From: Castanea sativa
Taxonomy: Eukaryota > Streptophyta > Magnoliopsida > Fagales > Fagaceae
Direction of reading: 5' to 3'
Assembly: GCF_040712315.1 (NCBI RefSeq)
Contig: NC_134013.1
Location: 4,623,001-4,687,000, forward strand
Length of the DNA stretch: 64,000 bases
A model generated the notes under the pieces. That model made no database searches, was not told the origin of the DNA, and worked only from the letters and a program-made list of their open reading frames with translations. Position numbers and translations under genes: made by a program. Shown in pieces: positions 1 through 12,805 of the stretch. The stretch's first letter is position 1. Each line of letters opens with the position of its first letter.

Positions 1-590
1 AGTACTAGGAGCTTGATAACAGGCTTTTATAAGTAAATACAGGTGAAAAACAAATGATAGTTGCAAATGAATCTCCTCGGATCTGAGCCGAGGACTACTT
101 CTTTATTATTTCTCTTTCTTCTTTCAAGATTACAATTTCTTAATTTCTTTCTTTGTTTTTCGATCCCCCTTTTCTTTGGCCTTTACCCCCTTTTATACTT
201 CCTTCCCTGATACTTTTCGAACAGTGACTAGAAGTTTCCTCACTGTTCGGTCACCTCCCCATTAATGCGGCCAGGAGGTAGGTGCGAGCCTTTAATGCGG
301 AGGTGGCAACCTTTATTCTTGATATTTTCTTTAAACTCATCTAAGATTCGGGATGTCCCTTTTAACCACCTGGTCTTTCCAGGGTTGTGCTTTGACCTTC
401 ATAATGAAATTTTGAATTCTCTAGAGCCTTTCAGGAGAAGCTCGTTCTCGTATCCTCTAACTCAACGTATGGCCGACTCATGTAGTTTAATCCTAGAGCA
501 GGTCGGCCCTCCATGTTCCAGCCCAAAGGCCCATATGCCCATATGGGTCCTTTTACTCCCCACAGATGGGATACCCAACTTTTCTAAGTC
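1..590 (-). repeat. LTR of a CCGAGGA-motif retrotransposon family, cut by the window edge
   Basis: Read on the minus strand, this stretch has the same order of landmarks as the LTRs at 2425-3231 and 37395-38194: a CACC..GCATTAA block, a GGCNGCATTAATGGGGA block followed by GAACAGT, a TATA-like GTATAAAAGGG, and near the 3' end CCTCGGCTCAGATCCGAGGA. The 3' end lies outside the window. The 5' end (right side) is not sharply defined; I place it near 590. No coding sequence is seen inside. Confidence 0.6.
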
Positions 591-2424
591 AAAGGGCTAC
601 AAAATTTTGGCATTTTCCCTTGCTAAATTGTATTACTTATACTATTCAGAGAACAAAAACATGAGGCTACAATTGTCTTGAAAATCCAAACCTATACGAC
701 ATGATCAGCAGGCTTAAGACAATCTCTTAATTTGAACACAATCGATTACCTTAAGCAAAAAAAAAAAAAATTACTCTCTTTTTCATGTGTTGGTTGGTTG
801 CATGGTTCTCTACGCCCTCTTTTTTCGTGTGTGATCTTATAGAATCATGCTTAATTTTTCAATCGTTTATGTACTTAAATAAATATGTTTTGCTTTAAGC
901 GGAGTTTTAGGAGATTCCCATCTCAAACTTCACTCCCTTAGAAAGAGACAAAAGCATTATTAAACCATATGAGATGACAATCTGCGAATACCTTAATATA
1001 TAATTAATTTTTATTTTGTTAACATGGATGTTTAGGATTCATGGGGCAGCCAATTAATCCCCATATGTGTTTAATCATTCTTTCTATACATAATAAATAA
1101 TTATAAGGATGAATTTAATTAGTGACCCCAAAATATTAATTAAGAGACTTGAATCTAGAAAATCAGAAATCACATCAAGTTTAGAAATCACTATACACTT
1201 GGAATTAATGATTAAATATAATTAATTATACGAAGAGAGTCTTTTTCTGTTTAGCAATATTGCTAGTTGAACTTGAACTAAATTTTAAAAATTTTCAAAC
1301 AAAAGACAAGTAGCAACATACTTTTTGGATACTTTTAAATTAGTTTTTTGAAGTTTAAAAAAAAAAAAAAATATTCTACCACTTAATAGACTAATGTTTT
1401 TAGTTATCATATGGAAAATAAAATGACCCCCTTTTAAAATGATTCTATCCACACATATTTTATTCCTAGTTCAAAATCCTAAAAAACAGAAAATGTGTTA
1501 TTGTAAATTGGTTAGTCCATTAGAAGCTTACGAGACACTCCTAAAAAATATGTCACAATCAATAATTAAAAGAGGTCAAAAAATTGTGCGACTAGTTTTT
1601 CTTTTTTTTGGTTGCTTGTTTCACTTCATGTGCTATGTCAAAGATAAGAGGCTAATAGGTTGATTTCTAACTTTATCAGATAAACTAGATAAGCCACATC
1701 AAATCCAATGAAAACTCTAATTTTGGGGCAAGTCATTTTCCTAAGCCCAAAAATAGGACGTAACATAAGAGTCGCGAATCTTTATCTTCTTTAGTGGATT
1801 ATTCGTCTCAAATCTTTATCTTCTTTAGTGGATTATTTTTCTTCCTAGTGATTATGAGGGTGGTGTTTTTGATTGTGAGCTAAGGTCATTTTCGCAATTA
1901 ATAGAGAAACAAATTGCTTTCCCCGCATGAAAAAAAAGCACTATGTTAAATAGTGCTAAAAACCTTATGTTAAATAGGAGTAAATTGTCCATAAGTGAGG
2001 TTCATAATGTGCATGATTTTCCATGCACGTGTGAATCCAAACTAGGAAAATTTTATTGCTTTTCAAAGATTTATCTATAATGTCAAATATAGTTTAGGGT
2101 TTCCGACAATCCGAGATTGGAAGTAAAGCAAGTGGACAAGTTGTGCTTGTACACTCATTTTCTATGTCTAAAGAACATTTAACACGTGGAAACCATTTAT
2201 TTTAGGAAGAAATTTGGGCCCACACAATGGAACAATAAAGTTTGTAGCTTAATTTAGCCAAAAAAAAAAAAAATTTTAAAACACTAATATTTTTGCTGAA
2301 TAATATTAAAAAAAAAAAAAAAACCCAGGATGGAGTACATAGATGGCTTTTCAATCAAAAGATATCGACAATTGTTACTCTTGTTTTATTGGCTGAATTG
2401 GATAAAAATATAGTAATTGTTTAC
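591..2424. other. AT-rich intergenic stretch, no gene seen
   Basis: No credible coding sequence was found on either strand. The stretch holds several poly-A/T runs and short imperfect repeats, for example two adjacent copies of a phrase around AATCTTTATCTTCTTTAGTGG at 1777-1833. The short open frames lack any recognisable domain. Confidence 0.5.
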
Positions 2425-3231
2425 GTAGGGATAAGTGGCTCATAAGTGCATATTGGGCCGTGGGCCTTATCCGAGAACGTCTATTAGTCCGAGAATTGGA
2501 AGATAACAGAGAAGAAGTGTAAATCAGAGTGCCACGAACAATCTTCTGATGGATAAACTTGGGGAGGTGGTCCGAGGAGGAGTGCTGACTCGGCTAGGCA
2601 AGACTGAGGTTAGAGAGATTGGTTTGCCCTTAATAGCAACACCTTGAAGGGTCCTCCTAGTAAGGATAAACATCAAGAAAACGTAGGACACAGGAAAACT
2701 AAGAAATATCTGAGGGAAAACTGCTACCACCACCGCATTGAATGCTTTGTAGTTAACTCTTTAGCCGCATTAATGCGGAGGTGATGCCTGAACAGTGAGA
2801 AACAACCTTACAGCTACTTCCAAAGATTTTAGGAAGGTGCTGATGGGACAGAGATCAAGGCCAACAACTTGATCTACACGTGGATGATGGAGATAAAAGG
2901 GAGAGAAGTATATAATGAAGAAGAAAATCCCTTGCATGGGGGATTGGAAATTAGGGAAAGAAAAACCATTGTAGCATTAAGAACTGGACTTGTAACCAAA
3001 CTGAAAAGGAGCATATATAAGATTTAGTCTCCTCAGACTGTGCCGAGGACAATTTATTTGGTGCAGAACAGTTTCATTATTGTTTTCTTTTCATCTGGGC
3101 TCACTACAATTATTGTCTGATTCATTAAAGCCTGATTTTGTTTAGCTCGCTCTCTACAAATTTATTAAGTTGGACTTTTTGGGCTTGAATCTTTTTCTCT
3201 TAAGGATTGGGAACCAAATCCAGTCCTTACA
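2425..3231 (+). mobile_element. Solo LTR of the CCGAGGA retrotransposon family
   Basis: An 807-bp block is bracketed by GTTTAC at 2419-2424 and again at 3232-3237, consistent with a short target-site duplication. It ends in CCTTACA. It shares ordered motifs with the 3' LTR at 37395-38194: GGGCC..GGGCCTxATCCGAGxA near the start, AAAACTGCTACCACC, GCATTAATG, GAACAGT, a tATATAAGA region, and the CCGAGGA motif near the end. There is no internal domain or partner LTR beside it, so a solo LTR is the simplest reading. Confidence 0.72.
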
Positions 3232-3237
3232 GTTTAC

Positions 3238-5260
3238 TTGTACATTTTATAATAACAACAACAACAACAACAAACCGACTTTAGAAAGTTGTAGCTTAAT
3301 TTAAAAAATAAAATACTTAAACATAAGAACATCCTGAATGTTTGGGCTAGTGGCAAAAACACCCACCGGAGTTGAAAGCAAATCTTCCTTATAGTCTCTA
3401 TGAGATTTCTATATCCACCAAATTGACCTGACTAATTTTTGTTAGTCTTTACAGACAAAAAGAAAAAAAAAAAAAGAGAGAGACTATTACATAATTAATG
3501 GCGTGAATTAATTGTTAATTTTTTTTAATGTGCTCATATGATAGTTATATGATTTTTTCATTTATAAAAACTAACAAAAGTTAGTCCCAGGAGCTAATTC
3601 GGTGGATACAAAAGCCTTTAGAGTCATAAAAAAGAATAAAAAACCCTAAAAAAGGTGTTTTTGCAACTGAAACTTAACACATCTTAAGAGGTATTTTTGC
3701 ATTTTGACCTAAAAAAAAAAATTCCAAGAACTATGGATCTAGATTCTAGGCCGGTGGTACAGATTTTGGTGTCTCTCAAGAGGACAGAGACACAAAAAGT
3801 TGTCATTTCGGTGTCTCTCAGCCCACAAATCCCCATTTTCGTAGTAAAAAGCATTGGCAGCCTTTGGAAAGTCCTCAATTTACCATATTTTTACTATGTT
3901 CGAATACTTGAAACTTTCTCTTTTTACCACACACAGCCTTATTTATATTTATTTATTACAGTTCAACGTATACAATATATACGTACTTATTCTTTTCTCT
4001 GTATTGTACCGTGCGCACATTATTGAACTATGTTCCCACTTCCCAGTATTCCTTTTCCCTTTAAAATGGGTTAAAAAAAGTGACCTCCCATCCAATTATT
4101 TTCACACACATTTCAGTCTTTGTCCACACACGTGGTCAAGACTTTATAGACTTTGTTCTTCTCTGATCAGTTGTGAATATCATTGTTTTGTTTCCTTCTC
4201 TAGACTCTTATCTCTTTATCCCAGTATCTCTTCCATATTTCTGTACGTTTTTTCTTTAATCCATAGGTTTCAAGGACCAAGAAGAATGTGACACTTAATC
4301 TTTGTCCATGTGCAAAGCTGACCTATAGTCCATGTGCAAGTTTAAGCTTTGCTGGTTTTTTTTTGTTTATTTATTATGAGTTCTAAAAGGGAAAAGTGCA
4401 GGTATACGTGGATGCTCTCAGGATCATCTTCAATTTTATATAAATAACACCTTTTCTCCCTGATTGGTGGACTGCATAAATTATGTTTTAACGACTCTAG
4501 TTCCAGCACAGAACAACACCGTCATCACTTGAAACAATTATTCTTTAGTTTCATGAAAAAGAACAAAGGAAAAAATGGTGTCTCAATTATTGAACTTTAC
4601 TCAATGTTTTTACAAATTTAAACTGGATAGATTTTATTAAAAAAATTTGTTTAAGAAGTGATAATTGATGTTGATCAAAAAGGAAAAAAATATTATTAGA
4701 AACGCAAAAAACTTTGATAAGATAACAAGTTTGATGTACATGTGAATGTGAGCGCATTGTCATATTCGTGCCTTAAACATTTTGATTGTAGGCATTGATA
4801 TTCCCTGTCCATTAAAGAATACAATTGGAGTCTGTATAAAGAGCCATTGTTACAATAGTTTGGTTGCTTTAGTCCTAGGTGAGGATTTCGTCCCAAGTAA
4901 TCATCTTGTGACAAAAGCAGTGTGGTAGTGTTTTTGGGGTTCAAAGATAACTTGCTTGTGAGAAATAGTGAGTTTGTCTATTGCGTGAGTAAGTGAGCGA
5001 GAGTTATTTGGTGTCACTAGGTTTTGAAATTGTGAGTTTGTGTGTAAGATTTGTAAGTTAGCTTGTGTTCGTGAGAGTTTGAGGTTGGTTTGTGAGATTT
5101 GATTGAGTAATTGTAACCCATAAGGTAATGGATTTTGGTTGGTGTTGCCCATGAACGCAAGTTTAGAGTTGGCCTAACCACGTTAAATATTGTTGTTTTG
5201 TGTGGATTTTTTTCTTTCTTATTTGTGTGAAACTGTGAATGCACTTCCACTAGCCTTGCC
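3238..5260. other. Intergenic stretch, no gene seen
   Basis: Nothing coding could be supported. It holds a short AAC microsatellite at about 3252-3274 and poly-A runs. A TATA-like TATATAAATA lies at about 4437-4446, but no gene follows it before the LINE at 5276. Confidence 0.45.
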
Positions 5261-5366
5261 CCAAGTTACAATATTTTTTTTTTGATAAATAACGTAAGAG
5301 TATTATTAATAATAATAAAGGAATTGCCAAACCGAGTACATAGGGGATGTACTAATGATGCAGAAA

Positions 5367-6392
5367 TCATGAAACAAGAGAACAACGGTCAAGAAAAATA
5401 GAGAAGGAAGAAAAGGAAAAATGAGAAAAAACCACACTCCATTCGAAGAGAGTGTGTAAGAAATAAGACTTAATCTCCAACAAAGAGCGTTCGCAACCCT
5501 CAAAACTTCTAGCATTCCTCTCTCGCCAAATGCACCAACTCAAGCAGTGAGGTACCAACTTCCAAATATCAATGTGACGATGTCTCGCAAACTTTCCTTG
5601 CCAAGCCTCAAACACCTCAAGAACAGTACGAGGCATAACCCACCGAATACCAAACAAGCGAGAAAACCGAGACCACGGCTCCCAAGCTATGGTGCAATGA
5701 AGTAGAAGATGATCCATGACTCCCCACACCTCTTACACATAAAGCACCGATCCAAGCACAATCACTCGTCTTTTACGAAGATTGTCTCGTTGTTAAGATC
5801 TTACCTAAGGAAGCGAGACCAAGAAAAGAAGGCTACCCTTGGAGGAGCCTTCGATTGCCATATCATTTTCCATGGAAAGGAGACGAGGAATATGAGGATA
5901 GAAGGAGGCGCAATAATCTCTAACCTCAAATCCCGTTATTCCTTGCAGACTTCCAACAAACCTTATCTGGTCCAAACCCTCTCACTGACGAGGAGTAGAG
6001 TAGCCCCATAAACCGATCAAAGGCTTCTTCTTCCCAATCTTGCGGAGGACGACGAAATAGCACATTCCAGTGAAACCTCCCAACAGACCACCCCATAACT
6101 TCGGCCAGCGAGGAGTCCTTGGACCTACTAATACAATAAAGCTCCGGAAGGCCTCTTGGAGAGTACAATCCCCACACCACACATGCTTCCAAAATTTCAC
6201 TCTAGTACCTTCCCCCACATCATAAACCAGGAGTTTAGAGAAGTTCAACCAGCCACTTCTAATATATCTCCACAAGCTTACCCCATAGGGACTTGTCACT
6301 TTCTTCGAACACCAACCACCCCAAATATTCCCATATTTTGCCTCTATAACCCTCCTCCAAAACGCATCGGTCTCGGTTCCATACCTCCACAA
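5367..6392 (-). pseudogene. LINE ORF2 C-terminal region with zf-RVT-like domain (broken)
   Basis: Minus-strand frames at 5982-6392 and 5367-5729 encode sequences typical of the C-terminal part of plant L1 ORF2. The first has WRRVIEAKYG and VGEGTRVKFWKHVWCGD. The second has DHLLLHCTIAWEPWSRF, followed by WCIWRERNARSFEG. The His/Cys arrangement in DHLLLHC is the usual zf-RVT signature. The pieces lie in different frames. Confidence 0.85.
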
Positions 6393-6665
6393 CCATTTAC
6401 CTAGTAAGGCGAGAATTAAAATTACCCAAGCTTGCTTATACCCAACCCCCCATCCTGCAAAGGCCTACAAACCTTGGCCCAATTAACTAAATGCATTTTT
6501 AGGTTCACCACCAATCCCATCCCACAAAAAGTCTCTCTGTAATTTCTCCATACGCTTGGCCACCTTCCCCGGTAAAGGAAGTAAGGAAAGAAAGTATGTA
6601 GGTAAAGACGATAATGAGCTTTTAATGAGTGTCACCTTACCCCCCTTTAGATAAATACATTCTCT

Positions 6666-7887
6666 TCAACACACTGCTAATCTCCTCTCCATTCTCTCAA
6701 GAATCGGGTTCCAAACGGATAAATCCTTAAATTTTGCACCTAAAGGAAGGCCCAAATATTTCAAGGGCGAGAGAAGGCGCCCACACCCCCAACAAACCAA
6801 CCAAATCCTCCAAATTGGATACGCCACCAACGGTACCGGCTCGGATTTCCCTAAGTTAATACGAAGCCCAGACACCTCCTCAAATCTAGCAAGAATCGCC
6901 CTCAAATTAGCAATGCGAGAAGGTTCGGCATCACAAAAAATCAAAGTGTCATCTGCAAATAGAAGGTGAGACACCATCAGCGACGGACCGGCCGTATTGC
7001 CCACGAAAAAGCCCGAGAATTGCCCGGTGGAGGAGGCCACATCCAACATACGACTTAATGCCTCCATCACAATATCAAACAACAATGGGGATAAAGGATC
7101 CCCTTGCCGAAGCCCACTAGAACTTCCAAAGAAATCGAGTTGGGCTACCATTGATTAAAATGGAAAACTTTACGGTTGAAATGCAATACCTTATCCAATT
7201 TCTCCATTTTTCGAGAAACCACACCGCCGTAGCATATACAATAAAAAATCCCAACTCACATGATCATATGCCTTCTCCACATCCAACTTACAAAGCACAC
7301 CGGAACTCCCCGACTTCAATCTACTATCAATACATTTACGAAGCAATCAAGACGGAATCCAAAATTTGTACGCCCTTCACAAAAGCATTTTGTGAACTCG
7401 AGATAATTCCATGCGCCACCCTACGAAGCCTATTAGCCAAAACCTTAGAAATAATCTTATACACCCCACCAACTAAGGCGATAGGCCGATAATCCTTTAC
7501 CTCCACAAGATCCACTTTCTTAGGAATAAGGGCTAAGAATGAAGCATTAAGACTCTTCTCAAACCTTGCACGAGTATGGAAATTGTGGAATACGGCCATA
7601 ATTTCGGTTTTCAAGACACCCCAACAAGATTGAAAGAATGCCATGGAAAAGCCATCGGGCAGTGCCTTATCACCATTAAAGTCATGGATCACCTCGAACA
7701 CCTCATCTTCCTCAAAAGGCCTATCTAGCCAACTCGCATCTTCCACCGAGATGCTAGAAAAGTCCACATCATCTAAGACCGGTCTCGTGAGCCACATCCT
7801 CAAAGTAAAGTGCCTATAGAATTGAGAGATACAATTTGCTATAGCGACGGGGTCCGAACAACACCCCATCCACCATAAGCCTATCAA
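6666..7887 (-). pseudogene. LINE reverse transcriptase (broken ORF2)
   Basis: Two minus-strand frames together cover a plant L1 reverse transcriptase domain. The upstream one (7336-7887) has ALIPKKVDLVEVKDYRPIAL, matching the family motif IPK..........RPI.L. The downstream one (6666-7151) has GLRQGDPLSPLLF and the catalytic FADD box at about 6948-6959. Between them, at about 7151-7336, the frame is lost, so no continuous protein exists. RNase H is not recognisable. Confidence 0.9.
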
Positions 7888-7913
7888 TAGAATTAACCCT
7901 CTGTGAGAATTAG

Positions 7914-8399
7914 CTATACGATGGAAGAACTTAGTATTCTGTCTCCTTCCCTAACACAAAGAACTCTAGATTTACGCCTCCAACAAATTTCTTCCAACAG
8001 GGTAGCTTTCTCTAAGTCTTCACGAATTCTTCCCATATCCACTCTTTCCTCCGCTGATAATCCCTGATTCTCCTCCCTACTCTCTAGAACACTAAGTTCC
8101 TTCCACAAGTTTCTAATCCGAACATCCACATGACCAAACCCCTCCACATTCCATCTTTTCAAGTCATTTTTAAGGAGCTTTAATTTATTAGCCAAAATAA
8201 AACTCGGCGCACCATGAACCTGATAGGAATCCCACCATGACCGTACCCTATCCACAAAACCTTCATCCTTTAGCCACATATTCTCAAATCTAAATGGCAT
8301 ACTCCCTCTCTGAAAAGATCCACCCTCAAGGACAATTGGAAAATGATCTGAGCACAATTTAGACAGCCGCCTTTGAGAAACTGTTGGAAATTTATCCTC
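7914..8399 (-). pseudogene. LINE endonuclease C-terminus and linker region (fragment)
   Basis: The minus-strand frame contains CSDHFPIVLEGG (Asp-His at about 8348), the last conserved motif of the APE-type endonuclease of plant L1 elements. It is followed by the coiled, charged linker typical of these ORF2 proteins (PFRFENMWLKDEGF, then a Lys/Glu-rich helix). The upstream endonuclease motifs are absent because the insertion is truncated at 8399. The frame ends at 7914, before the reverse transcriptase. Confidence 0.85.
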
Positions 8400-8414
8400 C
8401 CAAGTTACAATATT

Positions 8415-9035
8415 GAACTTCAAAAATGTTTGTACTTGAAAGTTGAACAAATTCATAGGAATTCTTCCTATGAGTTGTGCCAAACAAGAATATAAAATAA
8501 ATTAGAAGGCTAATTAATGGAGAAATAAGTCCTAGAATAAATGCGGTTCTCTCTTTAAGGATAGTCTGCACTCTAAAGGGTGGAGTGGACTCCATGTTTG
8601 TAACTAATACCTTCTCATACCAATACCATCATGCAGACCAATATGAAACAATTGGAGAAAGAAAGAAAGTATTCTGTCTCTCAATCGTCCATATAAAAAA
8701 CTGAGATACCAGGAAAGGTGTTGTGCCGGAAACAGGATCATTTGAAATTGATAATACATAAAATATTTTTTACTAAGATAGTGTACATAATTATTTGACA
8801 ATATGACTTACTGGAGTGGATACTTATACATAATTCAGTCAATTACATACAGCATTCAGTCCCATCTTTTTCCAACAATTGCCCCAAACTTAAAGAAGTC
8901 AAGAAAATTAAATACCTCCTAATTTCTAAGATGCTACTTAACATGTTATAAATAAGAAAAAATAAAATAAAAAAGAAAAAGCAAAATTCTTTCAATACAA
9001 TGATACAGGTGGCAGACAAATTGAGAAAGCTACCT
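8415..9035. other. 3' flank of the DCL gene
   Basis: This is the stretch between the LINE's right target-site duplication and the DCL stop codon. No other coding sequence is recognisable. It probably includes the DCL 3' untranslated region, but I cannot place a polyadenylation site with confidence. Confidence 0.4.
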
Positions 9036-10104
9036 TCACAAACTACGCCTTTGTTTTCGGAAATGTCTAAGGATGAAACTGTCTGCATATAAAGGATAGT
9101 TCTTCCTGATCAGGCCCTTTATGCACTTCCAGTATGAAAAGTCAACCAACTGTCCATCCTTTCGAACTATGAACAAACAACGTGACCTTTCAAACTCAGG
9201 ATGATAACCAATCTGTCAATCCAAAAAGAGATATATGCATCATTTCCAGATCAACTGCAAAATAAACATTATAATCATCCAAGTTCCTTAGATTTCAAAA
9301 CTGTTTTTAGCCTTAAAGGTTTTGATACAAGCATGACAGTGCCTCCGAGATCTAGCCTCAGACCTTAAAAAAGAAAAAGGACACTACCCTTGAGACCTGC
9401 TAATCTTGTTATATGCACCTGAAGGTCAAGTGCCATCATCTTGGCAGCAAGGTCTGGGAGCATGAGTGGTTTTGCCTTGATCAAGAAGAGGAATCACCAT
9501 GGGTTTTAAGGAAAAACAACAATGAATTGTTTGGAGTTTTCTGGATTTGGAAACTGTACTTTAGCGTGTTCTTTGGCCAATTAAATTCAAATTTTCATGT
9601 CTCTAAACACCGGAAAGTAATGAATGAGCTATCCTTATATAAAAGTGACTATTGCACATGAAGTCCAATACCATTAGAACACCACATGCCTACACATCAT
9701 ACAATCCAAGCCCATGCAGCTAATCATAGTACATAAACAAAAAAGAAGTCAAACAAGGAAGTAGAAGTACAGATCGCATCAATCAAACTGATGATACTCA
9801 TGGGGTCAACATCCATACCTACCAATTGTACACACGGCACCAAGAATTCTGCGATAGCTATATGTGAGTCATGTGTCAATGTAAAACCAGATCCATATGT
9901 TTGTTAAGTAAAAAGCACATAGTCAAGCTAAGATTGATCATCCATCCAGCAACAAATTGCATATATAGGTTGTATAACTATCAATATTAACTCAAATTTT
10001 TCATCAGATAAATCAGAAAGGCATCATTTTGGTATGCATTGTACAAAGTGTATCACTGAGAATGACAGATATCCTTTTCAAATCAAACCAAGCTTTTGTG
10101 TTTG

Positions 10105-10164
<60 letters not shown>

Positions 10165-11854
10165 TTATACTGTGATATAATCAATGCCGCATCCAATCTT
10201 CTTTTCAAACTCAGGATGAAACGGAAGCAATCTCTCAATAATGGTTTTCTCATGCTCTGGAATCAATCTATCTCCACTTTGATAACTGCATCAAGATTTC
10301 CAATTTGCACATAATGAAATTAGCTACATAAATGGACGCTAACTCAATTATAGTTAATTACATCGAGTGTTCTCATAATAAGGATTATGAATGCTGATAA
10401 CAATGACTTCAACACTAATTCCAATTGGACCACGCAAATTATGTTTGCCATGGGAATGACATCAAAATTAAACATGACATGAAACATGACCCACAACAGG
10501 AGGGACAATATGCAGCCATCCATTGCCTTGCACCCAAATAACTTCCACAGTAAGAAAAACCAGTTCACTGCAAAAATATTGATCTCAAATGCATATCAAG
10601 AGGACTGAGCAGCATTTTGAGATTGAGGTAACATTAATAGCTTTTCAGATTCTCTCTCAACCACACATGCCCTTAATAGAACTGAAACTAATTTCTTTTA
10701 TTTATTTATTCTCTAACTCTCTCCCTCTTTGGTCAAGCAAGAAAAGTACATAGTAAATTCAAAAGGAGCCCCATACAAAGATATAAGAAGAATCAAATGT
10801 GAAAAATAAAAAATCGCATGAAGCAAATGTCATATAACAAACTGACTGATCAAAATTTATGAATATGTAAAACACAATAATTTTACATAAGAAACTTTCT
10901 CATAGTTCATCAATAAATTAGTACAACCAAGCTCAATATTTAGCAGTCACAAACACAGCATTGATCACAAAGCAAGCCTAAAGGCCATCCAACAAGTATC
11001 CGCGATAACACACCCTCCTATCATGATATACAACTAATTTTTTTTTCTAAATTCAATCAATCAACTACTCCTCTATTCACAAAATCCAATTAACTCAACT
11101 AAAATTAAGCGTTCCAACTTCCAACCAATTTTTTTCCGCTCGGTTAACACATTGTCCACAATTTAAGAAATTGTATTCACGACCCAGCTAGACTTCCATA
11201 GTTATATAACAGTGGCATTTTCCGTTACAATTGAATTCAAACACATGATTGTATTGACCGACGGACCACAAACATTGTCACAATTTAAATTCAACCATAT
11301 GTTTCATTGATCAAATGTTACCATAATAGTCCACATCATATGATAAAAGTTGTATGACTAATCCCACTAATAAAAAATGTTTTAAAAAAACACACAAAAA
11401 TAAAATCATTCAATTTTTGAAAATAGGCTTACTTTCCAGAATGAAGAATCATTCTAACGAACCCAACGAGAGGAACCGTATCCTCCAAAATCCGGTCCTC
11501 CCAATCAACAAATTTCTCGTCCTCGTCCTCCTCGTCACTTTCCTCGTACTCTGTCGTTCCCTCACTGTCCTCGTGTTTTTCCGAAACCCCAACCGTGTCC
11601 AAGTCCGTGTCGGTGTCCGTGTCCGTGTCCGGAGAGATAATAGGTTTCCTAAGCAAATCGGAGCCGTATCCGTCGGGACCGGTTTTGAGAGCACAGACAC
11701 AGAGGCGAGTGCGGTGATGAAGATGATGGAGCGACGTCGTTCTGAATGGGGAGGGAGGAGGGAATGATAGGATCACCGCCACGGGTGAGAAGGGGAGAGG
11801 GATAGGGTTTGTGCGGAAGTGGACACGTGGCGGTATTTTAGATATTAAAGCCAT
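9036..11854 (-). CDS. DCL: DCL-like chloroplast protein (DUF3223 family), three exons
   Basis: The family is named after tomato defective chloroplasts and leaves; members are plastid-targeted and linked to plastid development and rRNA maturation. Exons, in coding order: 11433-11854, 10171-10285, 9036-9212. Both introns have GT/AG ends (junctions AAA|GTAAGC...GCAG|TTATC and ACA|GTATAA...ACAG|ATTGG). They sum to 714 nt, giving 237 residues plus TGA. The N-terminus is Arg/Ser/Pro-rich with few acidic residues, as in transit peptides. Next come an Asp-Thr repeat, an acidic EESDEEDEDEK stretch, then the conserved core: VPLVGFVRMILHSG, FHPEFEKKIGCGIDYIT, GYHPEFERSRCLFIVRKDG, SYWKCIKGLIRKNYPLYAD, FILRHFRKQRRSL. 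The start is the only Met ahead of the transit region. The frame is intact throughout. A truncated second copy of exon 1 lies at 45645-52583. Confidence 0.93.
10107..10160. repeat. TG/AG compound microsatellite in DCL intron 2
   Basis: A (TG)n run turns directly into an (AG)n run. On the coding (minus) strand it reads as a CT tract starting about 10 bases inside the intron, right after the exon 2 donor at 10170. Confidence 0.9.
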
Positions 11855-12805
11855 GGCCAGAGCCTTGTTGCTTTGCTCAGCTGATAGACAGTTTGATACT
11901 ACTGTGACTGTCTGTGAGTGTAAAAAGTTTGATACTACTTTGCGTTTTGCATTTTGAAGTGAAGGTGTTTGAACTTTGAACTTGGCAGTGGCTTTTGGCT
12001 ATGGACCTCGTTGTAACAGGTTAACGGTTTTTGGTCACATATTGAGATTTGAGAGAAAGAGGAAAAAAGGAAAACGGATCTCGGACCTGGCTCCGTTTTG
12101 TTGTGGTTGTGATTGTGGGTCATTTCTTTTGTGACTGAGTGTGGTACTGGGCTTAAAGCCTTAAACAGAGTGGCCCAAAAGACCCTGTTTTCTAAACCCA
12201 TCAGTATTCATTATTCAACTACCTTTTTTTTTTTTTTTTGAAAGGCATTATTCAACGACCTTAGAAATGGGAATGCCTTTTTTTTTTTTTTTTTTTGAGG
12301 GAAAATGTTAGGTACATGAACTCTCAATGTTAAGCGGACTCCTAGAAGCGTATTTTCTTTTTGATGGCTAATTCATACCAGTTCAAAGTCAGTTCATTCC
12401 AAGTGGAATGTTATTTTTTTGCTAATAATATAAGAAAAACTCATCCAATTGGATGTTGACTTTTTAATTTTTTTAATAAAAATAATAGCATATAGAAAAA
12501 TAGATATTTATATCCTCAATGTCTTTTATGGGAAATATCAAGGGGGTGTCGTTAGAGTTATAAGGTTCTTGATAGCATATGTTGACTATTTCTTATATTT
12601 AAGTTCTGTTAGGGATTTGTTTATTTTGTTGAAATTGAAATTTTTTTGTTAAAAGTATTGTAAATAAAGGTAAAAGTTAGCTGAAATAATATAGCGAGAC
12701 CCATGAATAGTATCAAAAAGTACAGTGAGACTCATGAATAATAGTAAAAATAAGCTTAATAGTAAAATAAGTTGGTAAAAATAATTTTGATAAAATACAC
12801 ACTTA

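Larger units (their letters stand above)
5276..8399 (-). mobile_element. 5'-truncated LINE (L1-type) retrotransposon with 15-bp target-site duplication
   Basis: A non-LTR element lies on the minus strand. The identical 15-mer CCAAGTTACAATATT is found at 5261-5275 and 8400-8414, immediately outside both ends. The 3' end (left) begins with a T run on the plus strand, i.e. a poly-A tail on the element's own strand. Coding remnants run in the expected L1 order from right to left: end of the endonuclease, linker, reverse transcriptase, then the C-terminal zf-RVT region. The 5' part (ORF1 and most of the endonuclease) is missing, as is usual for L1 insertions. Frames are interrupted, so it is inactive. 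Confidence 0.95.

Noticed and set aside
265..681. 138-residue plus-strand open frame
   Set aside because: It runs antisense through an LTR, has no domain, and shows no coding-like composition.
3697..4291. Overlapping plus-strand open frames of 109 and 145 residues
   Set aside because: They are Phe/Tyr/Ser-rich from AT-rich DNA, with no domain, no splice context and no support from a duplicate.
11354..11767. Plus-strand open frame of 137 residues
   Set aside because: It is the antisense shadow of DCL exon 1, whose minus-strand frame is conserved.
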